64,000 nucleotides of DNA, taken from positions 1-64,000 of the forward strand of contig JAEUPQ010000015.1 in assembly GCA_016789405.1 (NCBI GenBank). Direction: 5' to 3'. Source of the DNA: Lysobacteraceae bacterium. Its GTDB lineage: Bacteria > Pseudomonadota > Gammaproteobacteria > Xanthomonadales > Xanthomonadaceae. The notes beneath the pieces are model-generated. The model saw nothing but the letters and a program-made list of their open reading frames with translations. It ran no database searches and was not told where the DNA came from. Both the position numbers and the translations under genes were made by a program. Of this stretch, positions 39,401 through 49,319 are shown in pieces; within the stretch, counting starts at the first letter, position 1, and every line of letters begins with the position of its first letter.

Positions 39401-39997
39401 CTACGGCCCGTAGATCGCGCTGTGGGCCTCGCGCAGTCGCAGGCGCAGGTACTCGTCGCGGCTCAGGCCGCCCGGGAAGGTCGACATGGCCAGCACTTCG
39501 GCCACGATCTCCGCCTCGCGGGCCTTGTATTGCCGCTGGCGGACTTCCCGCTGCAGCTTGGCTGCGATCCGCGCCTCGTTCTCCTTGACCTGCTTCTGGT
39601 AGCGGTCCACCACGGCCTGTGCCTGGCGGACGCGCTCGTTGTCGTCGACCACGGCCGCCTGGATCAGGCCGATGCGGATGAGCACGGCTTCGTCGCCGCT
39701 GAGTTCTCCGGCCTGTTCGCGCACTTCGACCTCCCGGGCCAGCGCCTGGGCGTGTTGCATGCGGATTTCCGGGCTCATGTTCGGCGCATTGCGCAGGAAT
39801 TCGCGCGCCATGCGCTGGAAGGCCTGCTGGCTCTGGCGCTTCACGGCATCGGGGGTGTCGGCCTTGGCCGTTTCAACCGGGACCGGCTCGGCAAGCACCT
39901 TGGCGACATGCGCTTCGCGCATCTTGGCCGACATCCAGATCGCGACCATCAGCGCGGCGGCGACGACGAGGCCGACATGGACGAAGCGGATCTTCAT
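39401..39997 (-). CDS. Membrane-anchored coiled-coil protein of unknown function
   Basis: Start ATG 39997 (MKIRFVHVGLVVAAALMVAIWMSA), giving 198 residues; the frame is open 37 codons upstream through a histidine/arginine-rich stretch unlikely to be coding. One N-terminal membrane helix or signal anchor is followed by helical, charged sequence: QQAFQRMAREFLRNAP, then a coiled coil from ~110 to 165 (RVRQAQAVVDRYQKQVKEN ... QREVRQRQYKAREAEIVAEVL). The helical repeats recall lipase-chaperone-like proteins, but no lipase gene is adjacent. Family not recognised. Confidence 0.6.
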   Translation of the reverse strand: MKIRFVHVGLVVAAALMVAIWMSAKMREAHVAKVLAEPVPVETAKADTPDAVKRQSQQAFQRMAREFLRNAPNMSPEIRMQHAQALAREVEVREQAGELSGDEAVLIRIGLIQAAVVDDNERVRQAQAVVDRYQKQVKENEARIAAKLQREVRQRQYKAREAEIVAEVLAMSTFPGGLSRDEYLRLRLREAHSAIYGP

Positions 39998-40138
39998 GGG
40001 TGGGGCGTGTCCTGCGGTGTGTCCTGGGGGATGTCTGCGGCGGCGGCCGTTCCGGGGCGCCACTGGCGCATTACACCAGTTGTGCGGCGGCGACGTACAG
40101 ACGCGCACGGAGTGCGCAGTCGGTCTCGCGCATCGCGC

Positions 40139-41050
40139 TCACTCGCCCGGCTTGGCGGCCTGCACGGGCGCATGGGTCGCGGCGCTGCGCGCCAGCTGTG
40201 CTTCGCGGTGCGCGATGTAGGCGTTCGCGGCGAAGATGACCGTCGCGCCGATCGCGGTCCAGCGATCCACGGGTTCCTGGAACAGCAGCCAGCCGGCCAG
40301 CGCGACGATGGGCAACTGGGTGAAGCTGATCGGCGTCAGCGCCGACACGTCGCCGAGCTTGAGCGCGCGCGTCCACAGCATATGGCCTGCGGTGCCCATC
40401 ATGCCTGCCGCCATCACCCACAGCCAGGTGATGCCCTGCGGCCATTCCCAGACCGTCAGCGCCGGGACCAGCGACATCGGCAGCCAGATCAGGGTGGTCA
40501 GGAACACGATGCGGTCCGCAGGATCGACCTGCGACAGCTGCTTGATCTGGATCGAGACGATGCCGCTGAGCACCGCCGCGACCAGCGCCACGAGCGTGCC
40601 GGCGCTGAAGTTGGCGCTGCCCGGACGCACGATGATGAGGACGCCGACGAATCCCAGGCCGACCGCGATCCATCGTCGCGCGCGCACCTGCTCGTGCAGG
40701 AAGATCACGGCGGCGATGGTCACGAAGATCGGCGTGGAATAGGACAGCGCCACGGCCTGCGCCAGCGGCAGGTGCCCGATGGCCCAGAACCCGGCCATCA
40801 TCGACACGACGCCGATCGCGCAGCGGATGCCGTAGCGCGGCAGCTGCGTGGTCTTCAGCAGGTCCGGGCCATGGCGGACGAGCAGGGGCAGCGCCGCGAC
40901 CAGCCCGAAGAAGTTGCGGAAGAACGCGATCTCGAACGTGTGCAGGGTTTCCGACGCGAGCCGGATCGCGATGACCATCAGGCCGAAGAACACCGTGCTG
41001 CACAACATCAGCAGCGCAGCGCGCAGGTGCGGTGTGCGGGGGGCGTTCAT
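40139..41050 (-). CDS. EamA/DMT-superfamily transporter
   Basis: A 303-residue protein with ten predicted membrane helices in two EamA repeats. The first starts at AALLMLCSTVFFGLMVIAIRLA; the second at GTLVALVAAVLSGIVSIQIKQLSQ. FFRNFFGLVAALPLL and PIFVTIAAVIFLHEQV are typical for RarD/EamA-like exporters. Its ATG overlaps the stop of the DDAH gene as ATGA, so both are co-translated; export or import of a small amino-acid-derived metabolite is a guess. Last gene of the minus-strand run from DUF4190/pyrD. Confidence 0.88.
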   Translation of the reverse strand: MNAPRTPHLRAALLMLCSTVFFGLMVIAIRLASETLHTFEIAFFRNFFGLVAALPLLVRHGPDLLKTTQLPRYGIRCAIGVVSMMAGFWAIGHLPLAQAVALSYSTPIFVTIAAVIFLHEQVRARRWIAVGLGFVGVLIIVRPGSANFSAGTLVALVAAVLSGIVSIQIKQLSQVDPADRIVFLTTLIWLPMSLVPALTVWEWPQGITWLWVMAAGMMGTAGHMLWTRALKLGDVSALTPISFTQLPIVALAGWLLFQEPVDRWTAIGATVIFAANAYIAHREAQLARSAATHAPVQAAKPGE

Positions 41051-41844
41051 TCGACGCGCACGCCGTCCTCGAAGACCAGGCTCATGCAGGTCAGTCCGGC
41101 TTCGGCCTTGCCGAACTCGCCGATGTCGACGGCGATCGTGCGCAGGCCCGCGGCGTCGCAGTGCGCTTCGACGCGCGAACGCGTGCGCGGGAACGCGGCA
41201 TTGACGATGCGTGCGTCGCCGACCGGCAGCACGTTGGCGGCGAAGGGTTCGCCCGGGTCGACGGCGAGGATGCGGAAGTCGTGGAACGGCGCGATGTCGA
41301 GCCACGCCGGGTTGAGCAGCACGGTGTCGTCGTCCAGTGCGGTGCAGGCCGTTTTCAGGTGCAGGCTGCCGGGCGTGTCCACCGCGACCACCGCGTAGCC
41401 GAACGGCGCCACCAGTGCTTCGAGCTGCTCGATGCCGCTGCGATTCGTGCGCGTGGTCAACCCGACGAACAGTGTCCGGCCGACGCGCAGCACGTCGCCA
41501 CCTTCCAGCGTGCCCGGTGCCACGATGCGGGCCATGCGATCGCGTTGCAGTCTCAGCGAGGCGGCGATGGCATCGGGTTCCGGCTGGCGCGACGCAGCGC
41601 CGGGGCAGGTGAGGATGGCCAGTTCGTCCAGCACCACGGCCGCATCTTCGACGAACACGCTGTCGGGCAGTGCCTCGATCGCGTCGAGCACGATCACCTT
41701 CGCGCCGGCTTCGGCGAGCGCTTGGCAATACTCGGCGTGCTGATGGTGAAGGGCGTCGACTTCGATGGCCGTTCGATCCATGAACGTCAGCTCGCAGTGA
41801 CTTGCAAGACTCGCGGCAGGGCGGCGGACGATGGCGATATCCAT
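41047..41844 (-). CDS. Dimethylarginine dimethylaminohydrolase-family protein
   Basis: A 265-residue amidinotransferase-fold hydrolase of the DDAH type, starting at ATG 41844 (MDIAIVRRPAASLA). DSVFVEDAAVVLDELAIL holds the substrate-binding FVED motif, GTLEGGDVLRVG the GGD motif, and AGLTCMSLVFED the catalytic cysteine near residue 254; the active-site histidine is in GSLHLKTACTAL near residue 160. DDAHs turn methylated arginines into citrulline and methylamines; other arginine-like substrates are possible. Coupled to the EamA gene by a four-base overlap. Confidence 0.88.
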   Translation of the reverse strand: MDIAIVRRPAASLASHCELTFMDRTAIEVDALHHQHAEYCQALAEAGAKVIVLDAIEALPDSVFVEDAAVVLDELAILTCPGAASRQPEPDAIAASLRLQRDRMARIVAPGTLEGGDVLRVGRTLFVGLTTRTNRSGIEQLEALVAPFGYAVVAVDTPGSLHLKTACTALDDDTVLLNPAWLDIAPFHDFRILAVDPGEPFAANVLPVGDARIVNAAFPRTRSRVEAHCDAAGLRTIAVDIGEFGKAEAGLTCMSLVFEDGVRVE

Positions 41845-41885
41845 GGGATCTCGGCGAAGTCGCGTGGTTGGCGTCGCGGCCCGGG

Positions 41886-42935
41886 CTACCAGGCGGCGCC
41901 GATCAGGCGCGGCTCGGGTTCGATGTCCACGCCGAATCGCGCGCGCACGTCTTCCGAGATGCGTCGCGCCAGGCCGAGCAATTCGGCGCCAGTGGCCTTG
42001 CCGTGGTTGACCAGCACCAGTGCATGCTGGTCGGACACGCCGGCGTCGCCGGAGCCCTCGCGGATGCGATGGCCTTTCCAGCCGCAGGCGTCGATCAGCC
42101 ATGCGGCGGACAGCTTGCGGCTGTCCTCGCCGGCACCACGGAACACCGGCAGTCGCGGGTGTTCGGCCAGCAGGGCGTCGGCCTGCCCCGCCGGCAGGAT
42201 GGGATTCTTGAAGAAGCTGCCTGCATTGCCGACCACCGCCGGGTCCGGCAGCTTGCGGCGACGCAGCCGGATCACGGCTTCCGCGACGGCGCGCGCGTCG
42301 GGCGTATCGACGCCCATGGTCGCCAGTTCGTCGCGGATGCCGGCGTAGTCGAGCCTCAGTACCGATGCCGGAAGCGACGCCGAATGAGGCAGCGCGAACT
42401 CGACGGCGGTGATCAGGTAGCGATCGAGGTCATGCTTGAACACGCTGTCGCGGTAGGCGAATGCGCAGGCCGACGCGTCGAAGCGATGGAACGCGCCAGT
42501 GGCGCGCTCGAAGACATCGACGGCGTGGATGCGCTCGCCGACCTCCACGCCGTAGGCGCCGATGTTCTGGATCGGCGCGGCGCCGACCGTGCCCGGGATC
42601 AGGGCGAGGTTTTCGAGCCCGGCGAAGCCATGTTCCAGCGTCCACAGCACGAAGGCGTGCCATTCCACGCCGGCGTCGGCGCGGACGATCGCGTGGGCCT
42701 CATGTTCGGCGACCACGCGAATCGATCGCGCGGTCAACGCCAGCGCGAGCGCTGGATTCTCGACGATGAGCAGGTTGCTGCCGCCGCCGACGACCAGCGG
42801 AGAGGCGCCGGAGAACGCAGTCGCGAACAGCGCGGGCAGGTCGTTCGCGTCGTCGGTTTCGACCAGTCGACCGGCGCGTGCATCGACGCCGAAGGTATTG
42901 CGCAGCGGCGCGGACGCGGTGCTGCGGACGGTCAT
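41886..42935 (-). CDS. murB: UDP-N-acetylmuramate dehydrogenase
   Basis: A 349-residue MurB, the FAD enzyme making UDP-MurNAc for peptidoglycan. Start ATG 42935 overlaps the pyrD stop by four bases. FAD-site motifs: [12 protein letters not shown] near residue 48, [27 protein letters not shown] near 105-130, and the type I MurB features [22 protein letters not shown] with the catalytic serine, and [30 protein letters not shown]. Downstream comes DDAH after 41 bp. Confidence 0.95.
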   Translation of the reverse strand: MTVRSTASAPLRNTFGVDARAGRLVETDDANDLPALFATAFSGASPLVVGGGSNLLIVENPALALALTARSIRVVAEHEAHAIVRADAGVEWHAFVLWTLEHGFAGLENLALIPGTVGAAPIQNIGAYGVEVGERIHAVDVFERATGAFHRFDASACAFAYRDSVFKHDLDRYLITAVEFALPHSASLPASVLRLDYAGIRDELATMGVDTPDARAVAEAVIRLRRRKLPDPAVVGNAGSFFKNPILPAGQADALLAEHPRLPVFRGAGEDSRKLSAAWLIDACGWKGHRIREGSGDAGVSDQHALVLVNHGKATGAELLGLARRISEDVRARFGVDIEPEPRLIGAAW

Positions 42936-44002
42936 GTGCGCGGCATGTTCGGCGGCAGGTGACCGCGGCTGGGGGCTTCCTTGCGGCGACGGATCGCCTC
43001 GACGCACTCGCCGATCAGAGCAGGTCCGCGATAGACCAGGCCGGTGTAGCACTGCACCAGGCTGGCGCCGGCGGCCATCTTCTGCACGGCGTCGGCGCCG
43101 GTGAGCACGCCGCCCACGCCGACCAAGGGGATCTGTTCCGGGAGGCGGGTGCGCAGCATGCGCAGCACGGCGGTGGACTTCGCCATCAGCGGCTCGCCGG
43201 ACAGGCCGCCGGTTTCGCGCGACAGCGGATGCTGGTGCACCGCGATGCGCGACACGGTGGTGTTGGTCGCGATCACCCCGTCGACCTGCATTTCGGTGAG
43301 CACGCGCGCGGTGACGTCGATGTCCTCGTCGGCCAGGTCGGGCGCCACCTTTACCAGCATCGGCACGCGGCGGCCGTGGCGCGTCCACAGGCGTTCGCGC
43401 GCTTCCTGCAGGTCGCCGAGCAGGCGGCGCAGCGCCTGCTCTTCCTGCAGTTCGCGCAGGCCGGCGGTGTTCGGCGAGGAGATGTTGATCGTGATGTAGT
43501 CCGCGAGCGGATACACCTTCTCGAGGCAGTGGATGTAGTCGGACGCCGCGTCTTCGTTCGGCGTGTCCTTGTTCTTGCCGATGTTGATGCCGAGGATGCC
43601 GTCACCCTTGCGCCGCGCCTTCTCGACGTTGCGCACCAGCGCATCCACGCCCTCGTTGTTGAAACCGAGGCGATTGATGATCGCGTTGTGTTCCGGGAGC
43701 CGGAACATCCGCGGCTTGGGATTGCCCGCCTGCGGCCTGGGCGTGACCGTGCCGACTTCGACGAAACCGAAGCCCAGTGCGAACAGCGCATCGACATGCG
43801 CGCCGTTCTTGTCCAGGCCCGCAGCGAGACCGACCGGGTTCGGGAAGGTCAGGCCGAGGACCTTCACCGGGAAGGCCGGGCGCGAACGCGCCAGCAGCGG
43901 ATTCAGGCCGGTGCGGTAGGCCTTCTCCAGCATCGAGAGGCCGAGGTTGTGCGCGCGTTCGGCGTCGAGCCGGAAAAGCAGGGGGCGGGCGAGTCCGTAC
44001 AT
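42932..44002 (-). CDS. pyrD: Dihydroorotate dehydrogenase (quinone), class 2
   Basis: A 356-residue class 2 PyrD: FMN enzyme of the inner-membrane surface, oxidising dihydroorotate with quinone in UMP synthesis. The N-terminal amphipathic region ([26 protein letters not shown]) is the membrane-contact part. Core marks: [68 protein letters not shown] with the class 2 catalytic serine, and [38 protein letters not shown] FMN site. ATG of murB overlaps its stop. Confidence 0.96.
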   Translation of the reverse strand: MYGLARPLLFRLDAERAHNLGLSMLEKAYRTGLNPLLARSRPAFPVKVLGLTFPNPVGLAAGLDKNGAHVDALFALGFGFVEVGTVTPRPQAGNPKPRMFRLPEHNAIINRLGFNNEGVDALVRNVEKARRKGDGILGINIGKNKDTPNEDAASDYIHCLEKVYPLADYITINISSPNTAGLRELQEEQALRRLLGDLQEARERLWTRHGRRVPMLVKVAPDLADEDIDVTARVLTEMQVDGVIATNTTVSRIAVHQHPLSRETGGLSGEPLMAKSTAVLRMLRTRLPEQIPLVGVGGVLTGADAVQKMAAGASLVQCYTGLVYRGPALIGECVEAIRRRKEAPSRGHLPPNMPRT

Positions 44003-44027
44003 GGCGTGGGCGATCGTCGTCCTTCGC

Positions 44028-44306
44028 TCAGGCGGCCGCCGAGGCGAACCAGGCGAGGCCGCCCAGGAACAGGAAGATGAAGAGGATGCCGAGGATCGAG
44101 ATGATGACGGACAGCCAGCCGAGGACGAGGCCGATCAGCGCCATGCCGTCGCCTTCCAGCGCGCCGTTGGAGCGGCGGATCTCGCCACGCGCCATGTGGC
44201 CGGTGATGATCGCGCCGATGCTGCCGAGGAAGGGCAGGAGGGTCCAGCCGAGGATGCCTGCAACGAGGCTGATGATGGCGAGGGTGCTGGTCTTGCGATC
44301 GGTCAT
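44028..44306 (-). CDS. DUF4190-type small membrane protein
   Basis: A 92-residue protein with two long hydrophobic segments, [29 protein letters not shown] and [27 protein letters not shown], joined by the charged hinge [16 protein letters not shown]. This is the DUF4190 pattern. Function unknown. pyrD starts 25 bp downstream on the same strand. Confidence 0.85.
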   Translation of the reverse strand: MTDRKTSTLAIISLVAGILGWTLLPFLGSIGAIITGHMARGEIRRSNGALEGDGMALIGLVLGWLSVIISILGILFIFLFLGGLAWFASAAA

Positions 44307-44378
44307 GGCGCGGATTCCTGCAGTGAGGCTGGAACGACGCCCGGGAAGGCCGATGGCGATCCCGGGCGCAGCGGTCGA

Positions 44379-45911
44379 TCAGAGGTCGAACTTGATGCCC
44401 TGGGCCAGCGGCAGCGCGTCGGAGTAGTTGATCGTGTTGGTCTGGCGGCGCATGTAGGCCTTCCACGCGTCGGAGCCCGACTCGCGGCCGCCGCCGGTTT
44501 CCTTCTCGCCACCGAACGCGCCGCCGATCTCGGCGCCGCTGGTGCCGATGTTGACGTTGGCGATGCCGCAGTCCGAACCCGACGCGGCCAGGAACGCTTC
44601 CGCGGCCTTGAGGTTGGTGGTGAAGATCGACGACGACAGGCCCTGCGGCACGGCGTTCTGCATGTCGATGGCTTCGTCCAGGGTCTTGTACTTCATCACG
44701 TACAGGATCGGCGCGAAGGTCTCGTGCTGGACGATCTCGGCATCGTTGGTCAGGCCGGTGACGATGGCCGGGCGCACGAAGTTGCCCGGGCCCTCGATCG
44801 CGGTGCCGCCGGTTTCGATGGTGCCGCCCGAGGCCTTCGCCTTGGCGATCGCGTCGAGGAAGGCGTCGACGCCGTCCTTGCTGTTGAGCGGGCCCATCAG
44901 GTTCTTCGGGTCGGTCGGGTCGCCGATCTTGGTCTCGACCTGCTTGTAGGCCGCGATCAGCTTGGCCAGCACGTCGGCGTAGATGCTTTCATGCACGATC
45001 AGGCGGCGCGTGGTGGTGCAGCGCTGGCCGGCGGTGCCGACGGCGCCGAACGCGATCGCCGGGATCGCCAGCTTCAGGTCGGCCGTAGGGTCGACGATGA
45101 TCGCGTTGTTGCCGCCCAGTTCCAGCAGCGAACGGCCCATGCGGCGCGCGACGCGCTCGCCGACCATGCGGCCGACCTTGGTCGAACCGGTGAAGCTGAT
45201 CAGCGGGACGCGCTTGTCGTCGACGAACTGCTGGGCGAGGTCGCTGCCCGCGTCGTTGAACAGGAAGAAGATGTCCGGGAAGCCGCCGGCCTTCAGCGCC
45301 TCGTTGCAGATCTTCATCGACGCGATGGCCGAGAGCGGAGTCTTCGGCGAGGGCTTCCAGATGGTGATGTCACCGCAGATGGCGGCAATGAAGCTGTTCC
45401 AGGCCCACACCGCGACCGGGAAGTTGAAGGCCGAGATCACGCCGACGATGCCGATCGGGTGCCACTGCTCGTACATGCGGTGGCCCGGGCGCTCGCTGTG
45501 CATGGTCAGGCCGTAGAGCTGGCGCGACAGACCGACGGCGAACTCGCCGATGTCGATCATTTCCTGCACTTCGCCGTCGCCTTCCGGCTTGGACTTGCCC
45601 ATTTCGAGGGCGACCAGCGAGCCCAGCGCGTCCTTGTGGGTGCGCAGGGCGTCGGCGCACAGACGGATGGCTTCGCCGCGGCGCGGGGCCGGGGTGGTGC
45701 GCCAGATCTTGAACGCGGCCTGGGCGCGCTCGACGATCACGTCGTAGTCGGCCTGCGAGGAGGCATGGACGCGACCCAGAACTTCGCCCGTCGTGGGGTT
45801 GATCGGTTCCAGCACGCCCGCATCGGACGTGGTGGACCATTCGCCGCTGCCGAGGTAGGTACCGGATTCGGTGGCGCCGAGGCCGAGGGCGGCCAGAACG
45901 GGGTGGGTCAT
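44379..45911 (-). CDS. pcd: L-piperidine-6-carboxylate / 2-aminoadipate semialdehyde dehydrogenase
   Basis: A 510-residue NAD(P)-dependent aldehyde dehydrogenase of the antiquitin (ALDH7) type, starting at ATG 45911 ([19 protein letters not shown]). Marks: [23 protein letters not shown] and [12 protein letters not shown] in the cofactor domain, [26 protein letters not shown] with the general-base glutamate, and [14 protein letters not shown] with the catalytic cysteine. The C-terminal [37 protein letters not shown] region is diagnostic for this subfamily. It oxidises 2-aminoadipate semialdehyde (as piperideine-6-carboxylate) to 2-aminoadipate, the step after lat (10636-12132). Not linked to lat in an operon. 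Confidence 0.85.
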   Translation of the reverse strand: MTHPVLAALGLGATESGTYLGSGEWSTTSDAGVLEPINPTTGEVLGRVHASSQADYDVIVERAQAAFKIWRTTPAPRRGEAIRLCADALRTHKDALGSLVALEMGKSKPEGDGEVQEMIDIGEFAVGLSRQLYGLTMHSERPGHRMYEQWHPIGIVGVISAFNFPVAVWAWNSFIAAICGDITIWKPSPKTPLSAIASMKICNEALKAGGFPDIFFLFNDAGSDLAQQFVDDKRVPLISFTGSTKVGRMVGERVARRMGRSLLELGGNNAIIVDPTADLKLAIPAIAFGAVGTAGQRCTTTRRLIVHESIYADVLAKLIAAYKQVETKIGDPTDPKNLMGPLNSKDGVDAFLDAIAKAKASGGTIETGGTAIEGPGNFVRPAIVTGLTNDAEIVQHETFAPILYVMKYKTLDEAIDMQNAVPQGLSSSIFTTNLKAAEAFLAASGSDCGIANVNIGTSGAEIGGAFGGEKETGGGRESGSDAWKAYMRRQTNTINYSDALPLAQGIKFDL

Positions 45912-46006
45912 CGCAAACTCCTGGGGCTGGCCGGCGCGCCGCAACAGGGGCCGGCGTCGTTCGAGTGGAAAAACTTGAGGGGGTGGGATTGGATACACGG
46001 AAAGGA

Positions 46007-46083
46007 TGGCGGCCCCGACACGATTCGAACGTGCGACCTGTCCCTTAGGAGGGGACCGCTCTATCCAGCTGAGCTACGGGGCC
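46007..46083 (-). tRNA. tRNA-Arg (anticodon CCT)
   Basis: Read on the minus strand: acceptor GGCCCCG pairs with CGGGGCC; D arm in AGCTCAGCTGGATAGAGCG; anticodon stem GTCCC/GGGAC around the loop CTCCTAA with CCT (plus-strand 46047-46049); T arm with GTTCGAATC; discriminator G and an encoded CCA. 77 nt, cloverleaf complete. It reads the AGG codon. Confidence 0.97.
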
Positions 46084-46282
46084 AAGACGGCAATTATCGC
46101 AGGCTTCGCCGGGAGGCGGCACCCCCGTACACGCCGGCCCGGCCCGGCGATCCGCCGAACCGGGGGCCGACCATCGTCGCTTCGTCTTCCACCGGCTGGC
46201 CAGGGCGAAAGATGCCGAACTGATCCGCAAGCCCGGGGTGAATCAGGTACAACGTCCGTTCAACCACCACGGAGCGGCGGGC

Positions 46283-48487
46283 ATGGCGCAAGGCATGGGA
46301 CAGGGACACGGGGCGGACGGAGACCTGAGCGGAGATCAGGGCGGAGATCAGGGCGGAGACGGGACGCATCCCGTCGTCGACGCCATCGACACGATCCAGG
46401 ACATCCGCGACGCGCGGCCGAACATCCTGATGATTCTGGTCGACCAGCTGTACTACCCGGAACATGGTTATGGCGATGCCGGGTTCGCCAACGGCATCAA
46501 GCAGGTGCTGGATTTCGTCGGCGACATCGACCCGTCGACCAATCCGATGGCGAAGCACTTCCCGGGCTTCTGCAAGCTGCGCGAGTACGCGACGGTCTTC
46601 ACCGATCACACCATCGCCGAGTCGGCCTGCATCCCCAGCCGCGCCAGCATCATGACCGGTCAGTACGGGCCGCGCACCGGCGTCACCCAGACCGACGGCC
46701 TGTTCAAGAGCGGCGACGCCTCCAACTTCCCCTGGCTGCGCCACGACGGCACGCCGACCGCCGGCGACTGGTTCCGCGCGCTCGGCTACACCACGCACTA
46801 TTTCGGCAAGTGGCACGTGAGCGAGCCACCGAACCACACGCTGCAGGAATACGGTTTCGGCGACTGGGAGCTGTCCTGGCCCGAACCGCATGGCGCCTCG
46901 ATCAACAACCTCGGCACCTATCGCGACTACCAGTTCGCCGACCTGGCCTGCAGCTTCCTGCGCGGTCGCGCGCTGGGCGTGCCCTACAACCGCGCGCTGT
47001 CGCAGCAGGGCGTGGATGCGCCCCTGGATCCACGCAAGCCGCAGACCGCGCCGTTCTTCGCGGTGTGCTCGTTCACCAATCCGCACGACATCGCGACCTA
47101 TCCGACGCTGCCGCGCGGGCTGCGGCCGCAATGGCCGGCGCCCGACGGGGCGGAGATCGCCGTGTCTCCGCCGCCATCGCCGGTCGGTCCCGGTGGCTCG
47201 GTGCCCATCCCGCCGCAGGGCACGATCAGCGCGAAGCCGACCGAAGGCAGCTTCCAGGTGCCCTTGAATCCAACGGGCCTGCCACAGGATTGCGCCACGG
47301 CCTCGCCGACGCAGGACGAAGACCTGCTGACCAACAACAAGCCGCGCGCGCAGTACGACACCTCGTACAAGGTCGCGCTGGGCCTCGCCGCGAAGACCGG
47401 CCTGAGCATCGGCCAGGGCATGGGGGGCGACGCGCAGACCGTGCTGCAGAATTCGGTGAAGGCGACGCTGGGCATCGCCATTCCGTTCCAGCTGCAGAAG
47501 GATCCGGACGGCGCGGCCGTGGGGTTCCTGCAGTACTACGCCTACATGATCTCGATGGTCGACCGGCACATCCTGCGCGTGCTGGAAACGCTGGAGCAGA
47601 GCGGCCTGCGCAAGGACACGATCGTGGTGTTCGCGTCCGACCATGGCGAATACGGCGCGGCGCACGGCATGCAGATCGAGAAGTGGCATGGCGCCTACCA
47701 GGAAGTCGTGCATGTGCCGCTGGTGGTGAGCGCGCCGCGCTTCAATGGCTCGCCGCACATCCCGCGCGTCGTCACCGCGCAGACCAGTCACATCGACATC
47801 CTGCCGACCCTGCTCAAGCTGGCGCATGCGTCCGATGAACACATCGAACGCGTGCGTCGCGCGTTGTCGAAGACCCACGCCGCCGGGCCGCTGCCCGGCG
47901 CGAACCTCGAACCGCTGCTGTGCAGCAATGGGCCGATCGTGCCGGGCCCGGTGATCGGTCCGGATGGCCAGGCCCGCAAGGGCGTGCTGTTCGTCACCGA
48001 CGACATGATCACCGAGCCGCTGCCGCACGACGCCGATCCGCACAACATCCAGTCGTGGCAGCAATACGCCGTGTATGCCGCCACGGTCGACCTGCTGCGG
48101 ACGCCGCCGGGCGAAGGCGAATCGCGGCCGCACGTGCCCGCGCTCTCGCCGGGCGCGGTGCCGCAGCCTGCACACGTGCGCGCCCTTCGCTCGGGCCAGT
48201 GGAAGCTGGTGCGCTATTGCGATCCGTGGAGCGAGCAGCCCGTGCCGGACCAGTGGGAGTTGTACGACCTCGCGTCCGATCCCATCGAAAACACCAATCT
48301 GCTGGTCCACGATGCCGCCTTTCCCACGGTGATCGCATCGATCACCGCGCCGGACGCGCGTACTGCGCTGGAAGCGATCGCGAACGAGCTGCGCAGCGAA
48401 ATGAGCCGGCAGGAGGCCGCGCTGCTGTCGCCGTATCCGTCCGCGCATCCCACGGCATCGGCGACATCGCGCGTGCAGTCAGGTTGA
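46283..48487 (+). CDS. Sulfatase-family hydrolase
   Basis: A 734-residue protein of the alkaline-phosphatase/sulfatase superfamily. I prefer ATG 46283, nine bases after GGAG; GTG 46238 would add 15 residues. The N-terminus (to ~45) is glycine/aspartate-rich with an in-frame GDQGG repeat and no signal peptide. ARPNILMILVDQLYYP begins the fold, and SACIPSRASIMTGQY holds the CxPSR sulfatase signature, C116 being the residue expected to become formylglycine. A second region has VVFASDHGEYGAAHGMQIEKWHGAYQEVVHVPLVV. The length is well above a simple arylsulfatase because of insertions at ~280-400. No sulfatase-maturase gene is in view; the substrate is unknown. Confidence 0.85.
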   Translation: MAQGMGQGHGADGDLSGDQGGDQGGDGTHPVVDAIDTIQDIRDARPNILMILVDQLYYPEHGYGDAGFANGIKQVLDFVGDIDPSTNPMAKHFPGFCKLREYATVFTDHTIAESACIPSRASIMTGQYGPRTGVTQTDGLFKSGDASNFPWLRHDGTPTAGDWFRALGYTTHYFGKWHVSEPPNHTLQEYGFGDWELSWPEPHGASINNLGTYRDYQFADLACSFLRGRALGVPYNRALSQQGVDAPLDPRKPQTAPFFAVCSFTNPHDIATYPTLPRGLRPQWPAPDGAEIAVSPPPSPVGPGGSVPIPPQGTISAKPTEGSFQVPLNPTGLPQDCATASPTQDEDLLTNNKPRAQYDTSYKVALGLAAKTGLSIGQGMGGDAQTVLQNSVKATLGIAIPFQLQKDPDGAAVGFLQYYAYMISMVDRHILRVLETLEQSGLRKDTIVVFASDHGEYGAAHGMQIEKWHGAYQEVVHVPLVVSAPRFNGSPHIPRVVTAQTSHIDILPTLLKLAHASDEHIERVRRALSKTHAAGPLPGANLEPLLCSNGPIVPGPVIGPDGQARKGVLFVTDDMITEPLPHDADPHNIQSWQQYAVYAATVDLLRTPPGEGESRPHVPALSPGAVPQPAHVRALRSGQWKLVRYCDPWSEQPVPDQWELYDLASDPIENTNLLVHDAAFPTVIASITAPDARTALEAIANELRSEMSRQEAALLSPYPSAHPTASATSRVQSG

Positions 48488-48602
48488 GCGTCCGCGCCAA
48501 CGGCGGGTTTGGGATCGGCGGGTGCCTTGGGTAGACTGCAGGCGTCGCGACCGGCAGGGGGCGGGTCGCGACGCCGACCCATCCACTTGCCGGGGCCCGA
48601 CC

Positions 48603-49289
48603 ATGCGCCAAACTCTGCTCGCCGCCACCCTCGTCTTCGCGCTGTCCGCCTGCAGCGGCGACGATGCCGCCCAGGGCGCATCGCCCGATGCCGCCGGTGT
48701 GGACGCCGCCCAGGCGCAGGCCGCCACCGCCGATGCCTCGGCAGCATCTTCCGCGAACGGCGCAGCTGCGCCTGCCGCCCAGGACGCCAAGCGCGCTGCG
48801 GTCTTCAGCCAGACCTTCACCCATAAGCGGCAGTCGTATCTGGTCGAAGTGGGGTCCGGCGTCACCTCCAGCACCGTCACCATCACGCCCAAGGGGCTGA
48901 CGCTGTCGAACAAGCCGCTGAAGAAAACCGTCGACGGCCTGTTCAATCGCGCCGAACTCGCCGACATCGATGCCGACGGCGAGCCTGAACTCTACGTCTT
49001 CATGCAGTCGCCCGAAGGGCTGCGGCACGCGACCGCGATCGTCGTCGCCTCCGAGCAGGGACGTCGCATGGTCGAAGTGCCGGTCCCTGACCTGGCGTCC
49101 GACGCGAAGAACAGCGCGGGATATCGCGGCGGCGACGAATTCGCCATCGTCGAGAACGTGCTGGCCCGTCGTTTTCCGCTGCACGACGACAGCGGCGAGC
49201 CCACCGGCACCATGCGCCAGCTGCAGTACAAGCTCGTGAAGGGCGCGGCCGGCCCTGAGCTCAAGCTCGACCACGCCGCGGAATTCTGA
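48603..49289 (+). CDS. Lipoprotein with PliI-like (I-type lysozyme inhibitor) domain
   Basis: A 228-residue lipoprotein from ATG 48603: signal LLAATLVFALSAC with the lipobox LSAC, then an alanine/aspartate-rich linker to ~60. The rest resembles the periplasmic inhibitor of I-type lysozyme: FSQTFTHKRQSYLVEVGSG, ADIDADGEPELYVFMQSP, YRGGDEFAIVENVLARRFPLHDDSGEPTG and RQLQYKL. Residue D after LARRFPLHD and the PTG turn fit that family. Location: outer- or inner-membrane-anchored in the periplasm. Function as lysozyme inhibitor is a family-based inference. Confidence 0.7.
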   Translation: MRQTLLAATLVFALSACSGDDAAQGASPDAAGVDAAQAQAATADASAASSANGAAAPAAQDAKRAAVFSQTFTHKRQSYLVEVGSGVTSSTVTITPKGLTLSNKPLKKTVDGLFNRAELADIDADGEPELYVFMQSPEGLRHATAIVVASEQGRRMVEVPVPDLASDAKNSAGYRGGDEFAIVENVLARRFPLHDDSGEPTGTMRQLQYKLVKGAAGPELKLDHAAEF

Positions 49290-49319
49290 TCGCGTCGGGT
49301 CGCACGCGTCGCGCGACGA

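Noticed and set aside
46007..46083. tRNA-Arg as an integration site of a genomic island
   Set aside because: The gene is complete with CCA and no duplicated 3' end or integrase is found nearby in the window; flanks look like core genes.
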